Part shown: in pieces, positions 33,884 through 42,846 of the stretch
How positions within the stretch are numbered: position 1 is the first letter of the stretch
How the letters are laid out: every line of letters begins with the position of its first letter
NCBI GenBank assembly: GCA_910587305.1
Contig: CAJUKV010000008.1
Span: 1-64,000, forward strand
DNA: 64,000 nucleotides
Source of the DNA: an uncultured Lachnospiraceae bacterium
GTDB lineage: Bacteria; Bacillota; Clostridia; Lachnospirales; Lachnospiraceae
Direction of reading: 5' to 3'
The notes under the pieces: generated by a model
Seen by the model: the letters and a program-made list of their open reading frames with translations, nothing else
Told to the model about the DNA's origin: nothing
Databases searched by the model: none
Program-made: the position numbers and the translations under genes

Positions 33884-35506
33884 TTAAGCCCTGGCGTCGA
33901 AGGAATAGCCTGCCAACACCGAGACATTTTTCCCCTGTTTTAAAATTTCATCCATCACATTCGTATTTTCATCCCGATTGATAAATTCCGCGCTCATGGT
34001 ATAGCCCCTGCGCGCAAGCCTTTCATTTAATACATCAATATTCTGGGCAATCAAATCAAGGGAACTGTCGTCCTGCAGGTAAAATTTGGTGGACACCTTC
34101 TGGTTCCGCAAAGAAACATGCACATCCACACTGCCTAAATGTTCCATATCCAGATGAAGCAGCGCGCTTACGCTTCCATCCTTTTTTGCCAGGCTTTTTT
34201 TGTTGGTGTAGACAAAGAGCTCCCCGTTAGCGTTCTTCCCCTGCATTTTTAAAGGTATCTGCACATAATTGAAAACATGATTGATCTGATTCATAAAGTC
34301 AATATTATTTGAAACATTTGAAACTGTCTTTGCCAGCACCGTATCTCCCCTTGCGTTTTGGGACAAAGCCTGGCTTAAGCGGTTCATCTGACTGTTTAAA
34401 CGCTCATAGAGCTTATCCACGCTGTGTTCCTTCGCCACTTCCTCCGGGGACAAAAGCCATTGCCTGTTCATCTCATTTTTTAAAAGATGCTTAAAGGGCT
34501 TGCTCTCTAATAACCGAAAAGCGGCTTCCTGATCCGGAAAAGCATCCTCCCGCAGAAGCTTTTGTATTTCATTTAAGAGCGCCTGCCCGCTCATACGGTT
34601 TTGGCTGACGGCGGCTGCAATTTGTTTTGGAACCCCGGCCTGCTTTAAGCTTTCGGCCAGTTCCTCCCTCTCCTTCTCCGAGAATAAAATTTCTTCCCCC
34701 GGAAAGTACGAAATCGCTCCCTCTTTTCCTTCTATGAAAGAAGCGTTTCCCTTTCCATCAATGCCCGCCTGATTTGCCGCTTCCCCTTGCGCCTGCTCCA
34801 TACCTTTGGCATTTTCCAGCAAAGCGCCCAAAACATCCTTATAAAAAGCAAGACCCTCTGCGCTCCCGTCGTTTCCTGTGATTTCCTGAAAGCTTTGCAT
34901 AAAGGCGTCCGTAATATCGGAAAGGCTTTCACCTAACTGATGCTGGTAGTTCTTATATGCTTCAAACTGTTCAATGTTCTCAGGTGTTATAGGCAGGGAA
35001 AGTCTCTGCATCTGAACCAGAGTCAGCACATCCGTCTGTGGATAAGCGCTGACCAGACGATTCATTTGATAAAGAGACTGTCTGTCTATAGGAAGCCCCT
35101 CCTGCATCATAGCCTTTACCATGCCGGCAGTTACGCTATTTTCCGGAATGCCGGCGGCCATCAGAGCCTTTGAGACATTGGGATCCTGACTTAAATTTTC
35201 AAAAAGCGGGCTTAAAAGAATTTTGGATGCATTGTTATTTTTTATCTGAAAACTGAGAAATTGTCCCGGCAGGGCCGCCATACTTCCTTCCAGTTTCGCC
35301 TGCAGCAATTGGTTTTTCCCAAGCGCAATTAAAATATCGCTCCCCTCCCTTGATAAGACCTCTCCGCTGATTACCTGTCCCGGCAGCTTGCCAAGTATCG
35401 CCTTCATCCCATTTTTAAGCCCCTGCTCCATGGAAGAAGATCCTTCCGTCCCTGTATTTTCAACATAATTTTGGTTCAATTGATTGATATAGGCTGAAAG
35501 CTTCAT
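33884..35506 (-). CDS. ylqG: FliK-like hook-length control domain protein (YlqG-like)
   Basis: 540 aa. A long Gln/Asn/Ala-rich helical N-terminal two-thirds resembles the FliK ruler; the C-terminal ~110 residues (SALLHLDMEHLGSVDVHVSL onward) match the FliK C-terminal domain. In Bacillus the equivalent pair ylqG-ylqH sits in the same trmD-rnhB neighbourhood. AAAGGAG precedes the ATG. No flagellar genes are near, so it may serve another secretion task. Confidence 0.8.
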   Translation of the reverse strand: MKLSAYINQLNQNYVENTGTEGSSSMEQGLKNGMKAILGKLPGQVISGEVLSREGSDILIALGKNQLLQAKLEGSMAALPGQFLSFQIKNNNASKILLSPLFENLSQDPNVSKALMAAGIPENSVTAGMVKAMMQEGLPIDRQSLYQMNRLVSAYPQTDVLTLVQMQRLSLPITPENIEQFEAYKNYQHQLGESLSDITDAFMQSFQEITGNDGSAEGLAFYKDVLGALLENAKGMEQAQGEAANQAGIDGKGNASFIEGKEGAISYFPGEEILFSEKEREELAESLKQAGVPKQIAAAVSQNRMSGQALLNEIQKLLREDAFPDQEAAFRLLESKPFKHLLKNEMNRQWLLSPEEVAKEHSVDKLYERLNSQMNRLSQALSQNARGDTVLAKTVSNVSNNIDFMNQINHVFNYVQIPLKMQGKNANGELFVYTNKKSLAKKDGSVSALLHLDMEHLGSVDVHVSLRNQKVSTKFYLQDDSSLDLIAQNIDVLNERLARRGYTMSAEFINRDENTNVMDEILKQGKNVSVLAGYSFDARA

Positions 35507-35526
35507 GGACGCTCCTTTCTGTTATG

Positions 35527-36285
35527 CTACAAAAAATTCCGAATAAAACTTTTACGATGTATGGGAGTGGGCCCTATTTTCTTGATAGCGGCTATATGTT
35601 CTTTGACCCCATACCCTTTATTTGCGGCAAAGCCGTATCCCGGATAAACGCTGTCATACTCTGTCATCAGCCTATCCCTGGTAACCTTGGCAATGATGCT
35701 GGCCGCTGCGATAGATATACTTTTGGCATCCCCTTTCACAATCGGAACCTGTTTTATAGATACCTCCGGTATGGTTACGGCATCGTTCAAAAGTAAATCG
35801 GGTTCAATCTTTAACTCTCTGACGGCTTTTCGCATAGCTTCATAGGTTGCCTGCAAAATATTGATTTCATCAATCCTCTCCGGCGAAACAAAACCCAACC
35901 CCGTTGCAACCGCCTTTTCCATGATCACCTCATACAATTCTTCTCTTTTTTTTTCGGTCAGTTGCTTGGAATCATTTAGATATAAAATTTCACAATTCTT
36001 TGGCAAAATCACCGCGCCCGCAACTACCGGCCCGGCCAAAGGCCCCCGTCCCACCTCGTCTATCCCGCAAATAAACGAAAAAGAATCATACATTTTTTCA
36101 TATTCTTTCATCTTCTCCGTCCGGGCCAGTTCCTTTTCATAATCGTTTATCTTCTTTTCGGCCTTTTTTACCAGCGCCGTTACTCCTGTTCGTCCATCTG
36201 ATCCATATGTATCTATGAAAGCAGGCAGCTCACTTAATCTGGCTGCCTGTAAAATATCCCTAATTTCACTTATCTTTTTTTCCAC
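35527..36285 (-). CDS. rnhB: Ribonuclease HII
   Basis: Removes RNA embedded in DNA. The catalytic domain begins GIDEVGRGPLAGPVVAGAV with the first acidic residues; NDSKQLT, SIAAASIIAKVTRDR and YPGYGFAANKGYG follow. 252 aa with an ~70-residue N-terminal helical extension common in Firmicute RnhB. It lies between lepB and ylqG, as in Bacillus. Confidence 0.97.
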   Translation of the reverse strand: MEKKISEIRDILQAARLSELPAFIDTYGSDGRTGVTALVKKAEKKINDYEKELARTEKMKEYEKMYDSFSFICGIDEVGRGPLAGPVVAGAVILPKNCEILYLNDSKQLTEKKREELYEVIMEKAVATGLGFVSPERIDEINILQATYEAMRKAVRELKIEPDLLLNDAVTIPEVSIKQVPIVKGDAKSISIAAASIIAKVTRDRLMTEYDSVYPGYGFAANKGYGVKEHIAAIKKIGPTPIHRKSFIRNFL

Positions 36286-36387
36286 CTAAACAATCAGGCT
36301 CCTTTCCCTGTCCGCCTGTTCCCGGCACAAAAAACGAAATCCTTTCGTCTGATAAAATTCCGGGCGCAGGCCGCCGCGATAAGGCGG

Positions 36388-36933
36388 CTATTGATGTTTG
36401 ATAACCCCAAATTTCCCTAAAGGCCAAATCCGAATCCATGCTTTTCCAATGATTTCATCCCTGTGGATGTTCCCCACCACAGGATCTCGGCTGTCAGAGC
36501 TATTATTTCTGTTATCGCCCATCACAAAGTATTCATCCTCTCCCAGCGTAATAGCCTCATATGCGCGCCCGGGATCCGTAATTACTTCCTTTCCATAGGA
36601 TTCTTTCAGAAGACTGCCGTCAATGTATATAAAACCGTCCTCGTCAATATACACCGTTTCTCCCGGAAGCCCGATAACTCTTTTAATATAGTAAGTTTTT
36701 TCTTCATACCGAAAAGGAAAGACAATAATATCAAACCGCTGGGGATCCCCAAACCGATAGGAAATCTTATCTACAATTAAATTATCCCCATGATGCAAAG
36801 TTGGCTCCATTGAACCTCCGCTTACCTTTGTGCGCTGCCCCACATAAGTTACCACAAGAAAAGTAGCCACCAGGACAAACAACAAATACAGACTTGTGCT
36901 TAATAATTCTTTCAGTTTCTTATTCACTGCCAC
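36388..36933 (-). CDS. lepB: Signal peptidase I (first of two)
   Basis: 181 aa. One N-terminal membrane helix (about 13-32), catalytic Ser in SMEPTLHHGD, general-base Lys in YYIKRVIGLPGE, and the GDNRNNSSDSR box. It cleaves signal peptides of exported proteins at the outer membrane face. It overlaps rbgA by 10 nt. A second signal peptidase gene lies on the other side of rbgA. Confidence 0.96.
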   Translation of the reverse strand: MAVNKKLKELLSTSLYLLFVLVATFLVVTYVGQRTKVSGGSMEPTLHHGDNLIVDKISYRFGDPQRFDIIVFPFRYEEKTYYIKRVIGLPGETVYIDEDGFIYIDGSLLKESYGKEVITDPGRAYEAITLGEDEYFVMGDNRNNSSDSRDPVVGNIHRDEIIGKAWIRIWPLGKFGVIKHQ

Positions 36934-37775
36934 TCCTCCGGACGCTCCAGCGTAATATTTCCAAGCTTGCCGCTTCTAAAATCCTCCAAAACGATTGCCG
37001 ATGCTCTCGCCAGGTCAGGCACTTCGCCTTTTCCAAAACAGCGCCTGCTGATGCAAATCTCCTCCAGCGTCTTATAGGCGTCCTCATTTGTAATTATTTG
37101 GTAACGCTCCTTTAACAAAACAGGATATTCTTTTAGCAAATAGCCAAGTAACGCTCCTGCAAGCTCTTCCATGTGAAGAAGCTCGTCTTTGATGGAACCA
37201 ATCATAGCCAGCTTTTCCCCCACCGCCTGGTTATCAAACCTTGGCCATAAAATTCCCGGTGTGTCCAAAAGCTCAACCTCCTTATTCAGGCGTATCCACT
37301 GCTTTCCTTTGGTAACGCCCGGCTTGTTTCCGGTTTTTGTACATGCCTTTCCTGCAAAAGAATTAATAAAGGTAGATTTTCCGACGTTTGGAATGCCTGC
37401 AACCGTAGCCCGTACCGGTCTGCCAATGATGCCGCGCTTTCTGTCCCGGGCAATCTTTTCCTTGCATGCCTCTTTGATAAGGGGATAAATACTCTTTATT
37501 CCCGCACCGGTCTTTGCATTAACCTCCTGCACCCAAAATCCCTTTTCTTTAAAATACTCTGTCCACTGTGCATTACGGCTTTTATCCGCCAAATCCGCCT
37601 TATTTAATAAAATTATCCTTGCTTTGTTCCTGCCAAGCTCATCTATGTCCGGATTTCTGCTGCTCATAGGCGCCCTTGCGTCTAGCAGCTCTATTATCAG
37701 ATCTATCAGCTTTAGATCCTCCTGCATCATACGCCTGGCTTTCATCATATGCCCCGGATACCATTGATAATTCAT
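36924..37775 (-). CDS. rbgA: Ribosome biogenesis GTPase RbgA (YlqF)
   Basis: Circularly permuted GTPase needed to assemble the 50S subunit. QWYPGHMMKARR starts the protein; G4 (NKAD) comes before G1 (GIPNVGKST) and G3 (DTPGI), the permuted order of this family. About 283 aa. ATG 37775 has GGGGG 6 nt upstream. It is between two signal peptidase genes. Confidence 0.96.
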   Translation of the reverse strand: MNYQWYPGHMMKARRMMQEDLKLIDLIIELLDARAPMSSRNPDIDELGRNKARIILLNKADLADKSRNAQWTEYFKEKGFWVQEVNAKTGAGIKSIYPLIKEACKEKIARDRKRGIIGRPVRATVAGIPNVGKSTFINSFAGKACTKTGNKPGVTKGKQWIRLNKEVELLDTPGILWPRFDNQAVGEKLAMIGSIKDELLHMEELAGALLGYLLKEYPVLLKERYQIITNEDAYKTLEEICISRRCFGKGEVPDLARASAIVLEDFRSGKLGNITLERPEEWQ

Positions 37776-37826
37776 CACAATCCCCCATTCTTGCCGGCAG
37801 TTCTTAAATTTGGGCGCTCTTTTTGG

Positions 37827-38411
37827 TTATTGTACCAGTCCCATAGCTTCTTCATCACAATTCATTTTAAACCATGCCTTCCCGGCAATTGTCTCTTTTT
37901 TTACAGGCCCTATATTTCCCGAACGGCTGTCCTCACTTAAATTGCGGTTATCTCCAAGCACAAAATATTCATCGCTCTCTAACAAAATCTCTGTCTCCGC
38001 AATTCCCGCCTCCGCAATTTTGTCAAAGGATTCGTCTTCCGTAAAGAGCTCCCCATTAATATATACATAGCCGTTTACAATTTGTATCCGTTCCCCGGGC
38101 AACCCTATCACACGCTTTAAATAATAATGGGAGTTGGGATTCCCATTTGGCAAAAAAGCAATGATGTCTCCCCTTTTCGGTGAAAGCATTCTATAAACAA
38201 ACCTGTTGATAAGCACTTCCTGCCCATTGTAAAGCGCAGGCTCCATGGATACGCCGATGGTGCTGATTTTCATTCCAACTGAAAAAACAATGACAAAGGC
38301 CAGCAATACGGCTGCGAAGCAGTAGAAAAGCGTGACAAATATCTCCCGAACCATCTCTCTGCTGATTCGTTTTTTCTTTTCGTAAAAAGTTAACCCCTTA
38401 TGCCTTGCCAT
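37827..38411 (-). CDS. lepB: Signal peptidase I (second of two)
   Basis: 194 aa. One membrane helix (about 21-45), SMEPALYNGQ with the catalytic Ser, YYLKRVIGLPGE with the Lys, and GDNRNLSEDSRSG. It differs from the 36388-36933 copy at many positions, so it is not a fresh duplicate. Substrate preference unknown. Confidence 0.96.
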   Translation of the reverse strand: MARHKGLTFYEKKKRISREMVREIFVTLFYCFAAVLLAFVIVFSVGMKISTIGVSMEPALYNGQEVLINRFVYRMLSPKRGDIIAFLPNGNPNSHYYLKRVIGLPGERIQIVNGYVYINGELFTEDESFDKIAEAGIAETEILLESDEYFVLGDNRNLSEDSRSGNIGPVKKETIAGKAWFKMNCDEEAMGLVQ

Positions 38412-38478
38412 ACAATTCTTTCCTCATCTGTCTGTACAAACACAACCACATTCTATACTATCACATTTACAGGTATAA

Positions 38479-38509
38479 GAAAAGGACAATTGTATTATCA
38501 ATTGCCCTT
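38479..38509 (-). terminator. Intrinsic terminator after rplS
   Basis: Minus strand: AAGGGCAATTG, ATAATA, CAATTGTCCTT then TTCTT, 66 nt past the rplS stop. Confidence 0.65.
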
Positions 38510-38574
38510 CTCATCCCTTAATCGTAGCAATTCGGTCAATCCGAATCGCTTCCTTCCCCAAACTTATACGAAAA

Positions 38575-38919
38575 CTATTTTATCATTTCTTTTACTTTCG
38601 CACGCTTGCCTACACGCTCTCTTAAGTAGAACAGTTTCGCACGTCTTACCTTACCTCTGCGGACTACCTCAACCTTTTCTACATTAGGAGAATATAAAGG
38701 CCAGGTCTTTTCAACGCCAACACCGCTGGAAAACTTTCTTACGGTAAAGGTCTTCCTTGCGCCGGTTCCCTGCTTCTTCATAACCACGCCTTCGAAAACC
38801 TGAACTCTCTCACGGTTTCCTTCCTTGATCCGTCCATATACCTTAACGGTATCGCCTACGTTAAAATCTGCAACTTCTTTCAGCTGCTCAGCTTCAATAC
38901 TTTTAATAATATCGTTCAT
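38575..38919 (-). CDS. rplS: 50S ribosomal protein L19
   Basis: 114 aa, complete L19: FNVGDTVKVYGRIKEGNRERVQ, VRKFSSGVGVEKTWPLYSP and RRGKVRRAKLFYLRE. It lies at the 30S-50S interface. GGAGG is before the ATG. It has its own promoter, leader and terminator and so forms a single-gene unit inside the trmD-lepB block. Confidence 0.99.
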   Translation of the reverse strand: MNDIIKSIEAEQLKEVADFNVGDTVKVYGRIKEGNRERVQVFEGVVMKKQGTGARKTFTVRKFSSGVGVEKTWPLYSPNVEKVEVVRRGKVRRAKLFYLRERVGKRAKVKEMIK

Positions 38920-39003
38920 TTCAAACCTCCATATATTTGATGACGCATCAGATGTTCTTAATACATACGTAACAGAGGACCATCACAATTTCGCAACATC
39001 ACT
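38920..39003 (-). promoter_or_regulatory. Probable L19 leader
   Basis: The rplS untranslated leader, about 84 nt, can pair GATGTT with AACATC and holds a further GATG/CATC stem before the SD. A Rfam family (L19 leader) lies at this place in Firmicutes and is bound by L19 for feedback control. The assignment here rests on position and rough structure. Confidence 0.45.
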
Positions 39004-39032
39004 AACTTAACACATTATCCGCTAAATTGCAA
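39004..39032 (-). promoter_or_regulatory. Probable promoter of rplS
   Basis: Minus strand: TTGCAA (39032-39027), 17-bp spacer, TAAGTT (39009-39004). Two hairpins follow toward trmD: AATCCGGCC/GGCCGGATT near 39049-39084 and GGACTTTGCA/TGCAAAGTCC near 39115-39139; these lie in the trmD 3' region. Confidence 0.45.
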
Positions 39033-39166
39033 GCATATTTTAAAATCCGGCCATTGGAAGTTCGTCTTCGACGAAGGGCCGGATTCACTCTCGGCAGAAT
39101 ATATGCGTTCTTACGGACTTTGCAGTAAATGCAAAGTCCTGGGTCGAATAGTTACGGTTCATTATT

Positions 39167-39949
39167 TTACTTCTCCCGACATGCCGCTTTTTTGCGTTTT
39201 CTGGCCTCTCTCTTTGCTTTTCTGATGAAATATTCCTGATTTTCCCGCTCCCACTTTTCGTAAAGATCCGGTCTTAACTCTTTCGTCTTTTTTAAGGATT
39301 GTTCCAAACGCCATTCGTCCACTTTTCGATGGTCACCGGATAAAAGCACCTCCGGCACCTTTTTTCCCATCCAGCTCTCCGGCCTTGAATACTGCGGATA
39401 TTCAAGCAGGTAATTGCTGAAGCTTTCCGTTTCAGCCGAATCTGAATTGCTTAAAACCCCCGGAACCATCCTTGCGATAGCGTCAATCATCACCATAGCC
39501 GGCAGTTCCCCGCCTGTCAGCACATAATCCCCTATGGATACATAATCCGTGACAATCTCCTCAAGGACTCTCTCGTCCACTCCCTCATAATGGCCGCAGA
39601 GAAAAATCAAATCTTCCTCCGCCGCAAACTCCTTTGCCATGGACTGCCGGAATGTCCTGCCCTGAGGCGTTACATAGATTACCCTTGTATCACGGCCCCT
39701 TCGGCCCTTTTCCTCTATTTTGGCCGCCACAGCATTCCATGCGTCGTAAACGGGCTGTGCCTGCATGAGCATACCGGCGCCGCCGCCATAAGTGTAATCG
39801 TCCACTTTTTTGTGTTTATTTGCCGTATAATCCCTGATGTTGACAGCTTCCAAAGAAATAATTTCTTTTGCCATGGCCCGTCCGATAATGCTGGTGGCAA
39901 GCCCTTGCGTGATCATTTCCGGAAACAGGGTAAGAACATAAAAATGCAT
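39167..39949 (-). CDS. trmD: tRNA (guanine37-N1)-methyltransferase
   Basis: Methylates G37 in tRNA anticodon loops, preventing frameshifting. Trefoil-knot SPOUT enzyme with MHFYVLTLFPEMITQG, YGGGAGMLMQAQPV, LCGHYEGVDERV and GDYVLTGGELPAMVMIDAI. About 260 aa. ATG 39949 has AGGAGA just upstream; a longer open frame upstream reads through R4 and is not real. It follows rimM as in most bacteria. Confidence 0.98.
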   Translation of the reverse strand: MHFYVLTLFPEMITQGLATSIIGRAMAKEIISLEAVNIRDYTANKHKKVDDYTYGGGAGMLMQAQPVYDAWNAVAAKIEEKGRRGRDTRVIYVTPQGRTFRQSMAKEFAAEEDLIFLCGHYEGVDERVLEEIVTDYVSIGDYVLTGGELPAMVMIDAIARMVPGVLSNSDSAETESFSNYLLEYPQYSRPESWMGKKVPEVLLSGDHRKVDEWRLEQSLKKTKELRPDLYEKWERENQEYFIRKAKREARKRKKAACREK

Positions 39950-39982
39950 TGCCTCTCTCCTTCTACTTAGCGAACCTCCTGC

Positions 39983-40041
39983 CCCGGATAAATCGGAGCC
40001 AAAATTTTGCCATTCTACGCAAAATTTCGTTGTTATGCGCC
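39983..40041. repeat. Short interspersed repeat R4, copy 2
   Basis: Matches 12267-12325 over about 59 bp with a handful of substitutions. It occupies the rimM-trmD gap, just before the trmD SD. Confidence 0.7.
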
Positions 40042-40049
40042 CGAAAGGA

Positions 40050-40559
40050 TTAGTCCAGAAGGCCCTCGAGAACATGAATTTTCATTATATTTTCCTCGAG
40101 ATTTACATTGAGAATACAATCCTTGATAGCAGGGAGCAAAAGCTCTCTTCCGTCTTCAAGACTTATCACATACACATCATTGGCGCCTGTTACTATGACG
40201 TCCTTAAGATTTCCTTTTAAAGCGCCGTCATCCGAAACTACTTCTACGCCAATAAGATCTGCGACGAAATACTCATCTGCCTCCAATTCCACCGCATTTT
40301 CTCTTGTGACAAAAAGACCTTTTCCTTTATATTTTTCAATATCATTGATATTGTCATAGCCCTTAAATTTCAAAATGGCAAATTGCTTAAAAAATTTTAC
40401 GGCCTCTATCGTAAGACAGATCTGCTCGGCTCCCGTATCCAGTAACACCGTCTTTAATTTTTTAAATCGGCCCACATCATTCGTTGTGGGAAAAACTTTT
40501 ACCTCTCCCCGCACTCCGTGTGTGGAGGAAATGATTCCTACCTGAAATAAATCTTCCAT
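40050..40559 (-). CDS. rimM: 16S rRNA processing protein RimM
   Basis: About 169 aa. Begins MEDLFQVGIISSTHGVRGEV, the family start; the C-terminal PRC-barrel (ADEYFVADLIGVEV, YVISLEDGRELLLPAI) binds S19. It matures the 30S head. ATG 40559 has GGGG 6 nt upstream; the in-frame codon at 40580 is too early. It sits between khpA and trmD. Confidence 0.97.
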   Translation of the reverse strand: MEDLFQVGIISSTHGVRGEVKVFPTTNDVGRFKKLKTVLLDTGAEQICLTIEAVKFFKQFAILKFKGYDNINDIEKYKGKGLFVTRENAVELEADEYFVADLIGVEVVSDDGALKGNLKDVIVTGANDVYVISLEDGRELLLPAIKDCILNVNLEENIMKIHVLEGLLD

Positions 40560-40601
40560 ATGAATCCCCATTCTTGCCAACAGTCCTTTCGTTTTCTTAT
40601 C

Positions 40602-40750
40602 CTACTCGCGCGCCGGGCAGCCTTAAGCCCGATAGCATCCTTTCTTTGGATACCCGTATGCAATCGGGCATGGAAGACTTTTCCTCTACCCGCCGGGCGG
40701 CCCCATGCCGCCCTGGCTGCATACTTCCTTATGCGGGCCTGTGCGTAAAA
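40602..40750. repeat. Structured repeat R2, two units at 40.6 kb
   Basis: A partial unit (40602-40660, CTACTCGCGCGC..., with GGATACCCGTATG at its end) and a full unit (40661-40750). In the full unit GGCCC-CAT pairs with ATG-GGGCC around a loop with ACTTCC. It lies between rimM and the khpA terminator. Confidence 0.65.
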
Positions 40751-40788
40751 AGGGATGTTTCACTTCCATTCATGGAAGAACATCCCTT
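40749..40788 (-). terminator. Intrinsic terminator after khpA
   Basis: Minus strand: AAGGGATGTT...AACATCCCTTTTT, about 23 nt after the khpA stop. R2 abuts it, as at 17.6 kb. Confidence 0.7.
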
Positions 40789-40810
40789 CAAATAGTAATA
40801 CAAAATTGTG

Positions 40811-41038
40811 TTAGACGATTTCCACGTCCACTTTTTGATTTTCTTTAGACGATGCTGCTTTTACCACAGATCGGATAGCCTTTGCAATCCTTCCCTGCTT
40901 TCCGATTACTTTACCCATATCGGATGCAGCGACATGAAGCTCGATTGTAACGTGTTTTCCCTCTTCTTTTTGGGTTACAACAACTTCATCCGGATGCTCA
41001 ACAAGCGCTTTTGCTATTACTTCAACTAATTCCTTCAT
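40811..41038 (-). CDS. khpA: KH-domain RNA-binding protein KhpA (YlqC)
   Basis: 75 aa, one KH domain with the GxxG loop (GKQGRIAKAI) after SDMGKVI. In Firmicutes it acts with KhpB on small RNAs and cell growth. ATG 41038 follows GGAGGTG. It lies between rpsP and rimM, as in Bacillus. Confidence 0.96.
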   Translation of the reverse strand: MKELVEVIAKALVEHPDEVVVTQKEEGKHVTIELHVAASDMGKVIGKQGRIAKAIRSVVKAASSKENQKVDVEIV

Positions 41039-41070
41039 AGTCCACCTCCAAAAGGTCTGGCAAGTCAATG

Positions 41071-41316
41071 TTATTTTTCAATACCTGCCTGCTTGAAAAT
41101 TTTGCTGACAACTTCTGTAGGCTGTGCACCGTTTGAAAGCCACTTCTTAGCCAATTCTTCATTTACTTGAAATGTACTTGGGTCCGTGTTCGGATCGTAG
41201 GTACCGATCTCCGCAATCACCCTTCCATCCCTGGGCGCTCTGGAGTCTGCAACGACGATTCTATAGAAAGGAGCTTTCTTACGACCCATTCTTCTCAATC
41301 TGATTTTTACTGCCAT
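41071..41316 (-). CDS. rpsP: 30S ribosomal protein S16
   Basis: 81 aa, complete S16: MAVKIRLRRMGRKKAPFYRI, VVADSRAPRDGR and EIGTYDPN. GGAGGTG lies before ATG 41316; the M three codons earlier is not used. It follows ffh, normal in Firmicutes. Confidence 0.99.
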   Translation of the reverse strand: MAVKIRLRRMGRKKAPFYRIVVADSRAPRDGRVIAEIGTYDPNTDPSTFQVNEELAKKWLSNGAQPTEVVSKIFKQAGIEK

Positions 41317-41487
41317 GTTTTTCACCTCCGCGTATTGTAAATAATTGATAAATAATAATTTATTTTGAAAAGAAACATTTTCCTGTACGGATTGTTTCTA
41401 TTTTCAACTGTTTTATGCCCCGCCTGTACCGGTAAGCCTTTCCATCCTTCGGCCGGAATGAAAATCTTAATTAGACGGCCCGCTTAC

Positions 41488-42843
41488 TTAAAAAGGAAAT
41501 CTCATTCCTCCAAAACCGCCTCTGCGCTTTTTGCCCATCATTCCAGGCATCTGCTTCATCATTTTTTGAGACTGTTCAAACTGTTTCACAAACCGGTTTA
41601 CCACCGCCATATCCACTCCGGCGCCCCTTGCAATCCGGCTCTTTCTGCTTAAATTAAGAAGCTTTGGATTTTTCCGTTCATCAGGAGTCATGCTTAAAAT
41701 GATAGCCTCTGTTTTTGCCAACTGCTTTTCGTCTATCATAGATTCAATACTTTCAAGCTGTTTCCCCATACCTGGCAGCATACTTAAGATACTGGTAAGA
41801 CCGCCCATGTTACGCATCTGCTTCATGCTTTCTAAATAGTCGTTGAAATCAAACTTGCCTTTTTTCAACCGGGCAGCCATTTCTTTTTCTTTGTCTTCAT
41901 CTATGGAAATATTTTCCTGTGCTTTTTCAATCAGAGAAAGCACATCTCCCATACCTAAAATACGGCTGGCCATGCGCTCGGGATAAAATTGCTCCAAATC
42001 GGAAAGCTTTTCCCCCATACCTACATACAAAATAGGCTTTCCTGTGACCGCCTTTACGGAAAGCGCCGCTCCGCCTCTTGTATCGCCGTCCATTTTTGAG
42101 AGCACCACGCCGTCTAATACAATTTTCTCATCAAACTCTTTTGCCACCGTAACAGCATCCTGACCGGTCATGGCGTCTACCACAAGAAGGGTCTGATGGA
42201 CGTCCACCTGCTCTTTGATATTCTTAAGCTCCTCCATCATATCCTCGTCGATATGAAGGCGTCCCGCCGTATCTAAGATTACCACGTTATGGCCGCATTT
42301 TTTTGCGTGTTCAATGGACGCTTTGGCAATGTCCACAGGACTTTGATTATCCCCCATGGAAAAGACATCCACCTGCTGCTTTTCACCATTGGCCTGGAGC
42401 TGCTTAATAGCCGCAGGTCTGTAAACGTCACAGGCCACCAGAAGCGGCTTTTTTCCACGCTGCTTTAGTTTACCTGCAAGCTTGGCTGTTGTGGTGGTTT
42501 TACCCGCGCCCTGCAGGCCGCACATCATAATCGTGGTAATTGACTTTCCGGGCTGCATTTTAATCTCGGTGGTCTCCGACCCCATAAGGGCAATCATTTC
42601 CTCATTTACTATCTTGATTACCATCTGTCCGGGATTTAAACCGTTCATCACATCCTGACCAATGGCCCGCGTTTCCACCGCCTTTACAAACTGCTTAACC
42701 ACCTTAAAGTTTACGTCCGCCTCCAAAAGGGCGAGCTTTACCTCCTTTAAAGCGGTCTTAACATCCTCTTCCGTAAGCTTTCCCTTACTGCGGAGATTTT
42801 TAAATACATTTTGAAGTTTATCCGTTAAGCTTTCAAATGCCAT
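41488..42843 (-). CDS. ffh: Signal recognition particle protein Ffh
   Basis: SRP54 GTPase that targets nascent membrane proteins. NG domain: GLQGAGKTTTTAKLA, DTAGRLHID and TKMDGD-type block (SKMDGDTRGGAAL); Met-rich M domain at the C-terminus (KQMRNMGGLTSILSMLPGM) ends with a Gly/Met/Lys tail. 451 aa. It starts 3 nt after ylxM. Confidence 0.99.
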   Translation of the reverse strand: MAFESLTDKLQNVFKNLRSKGKLTEEDVKTALKEVKLALLEADVNFKVVKQFVKAVETRAIGQDVMNGLNPGQMVIKIVNEEMIALMGSETTEIKMQPGKSITTIMMCGLQGAGKTTTTAKLAGKLKQRGKKPLLVACDVYRPAAIKQLQANGEKQQVDVFSMGDNQSPVDIAKASIEHAKKCGHNVVILDTAGRLHIDEDMMEELKNIKEQVDVHQTLLVVDAMTGQDAVTVAKEFDEKIVLDGVVLSKMDGDTRGGAALSVKAVTGKPILYVGMGEKLSDLEQFYPERMASRILGMGDVLSLIEKAQENISIDEDKEKEMAARLKKGKFDFNDYLESMKQMRNMGGLTSILSMLPGMGKQLESIESMIDEKQLAKTEAIILSMTPDERKNPKLLNLSRKSRIARGAGVDMAVVNRFVKQFEQSQKMMKQMPGMMGKKRRGGFGGMRFPF

Positions 42844-42846
42844 GGA

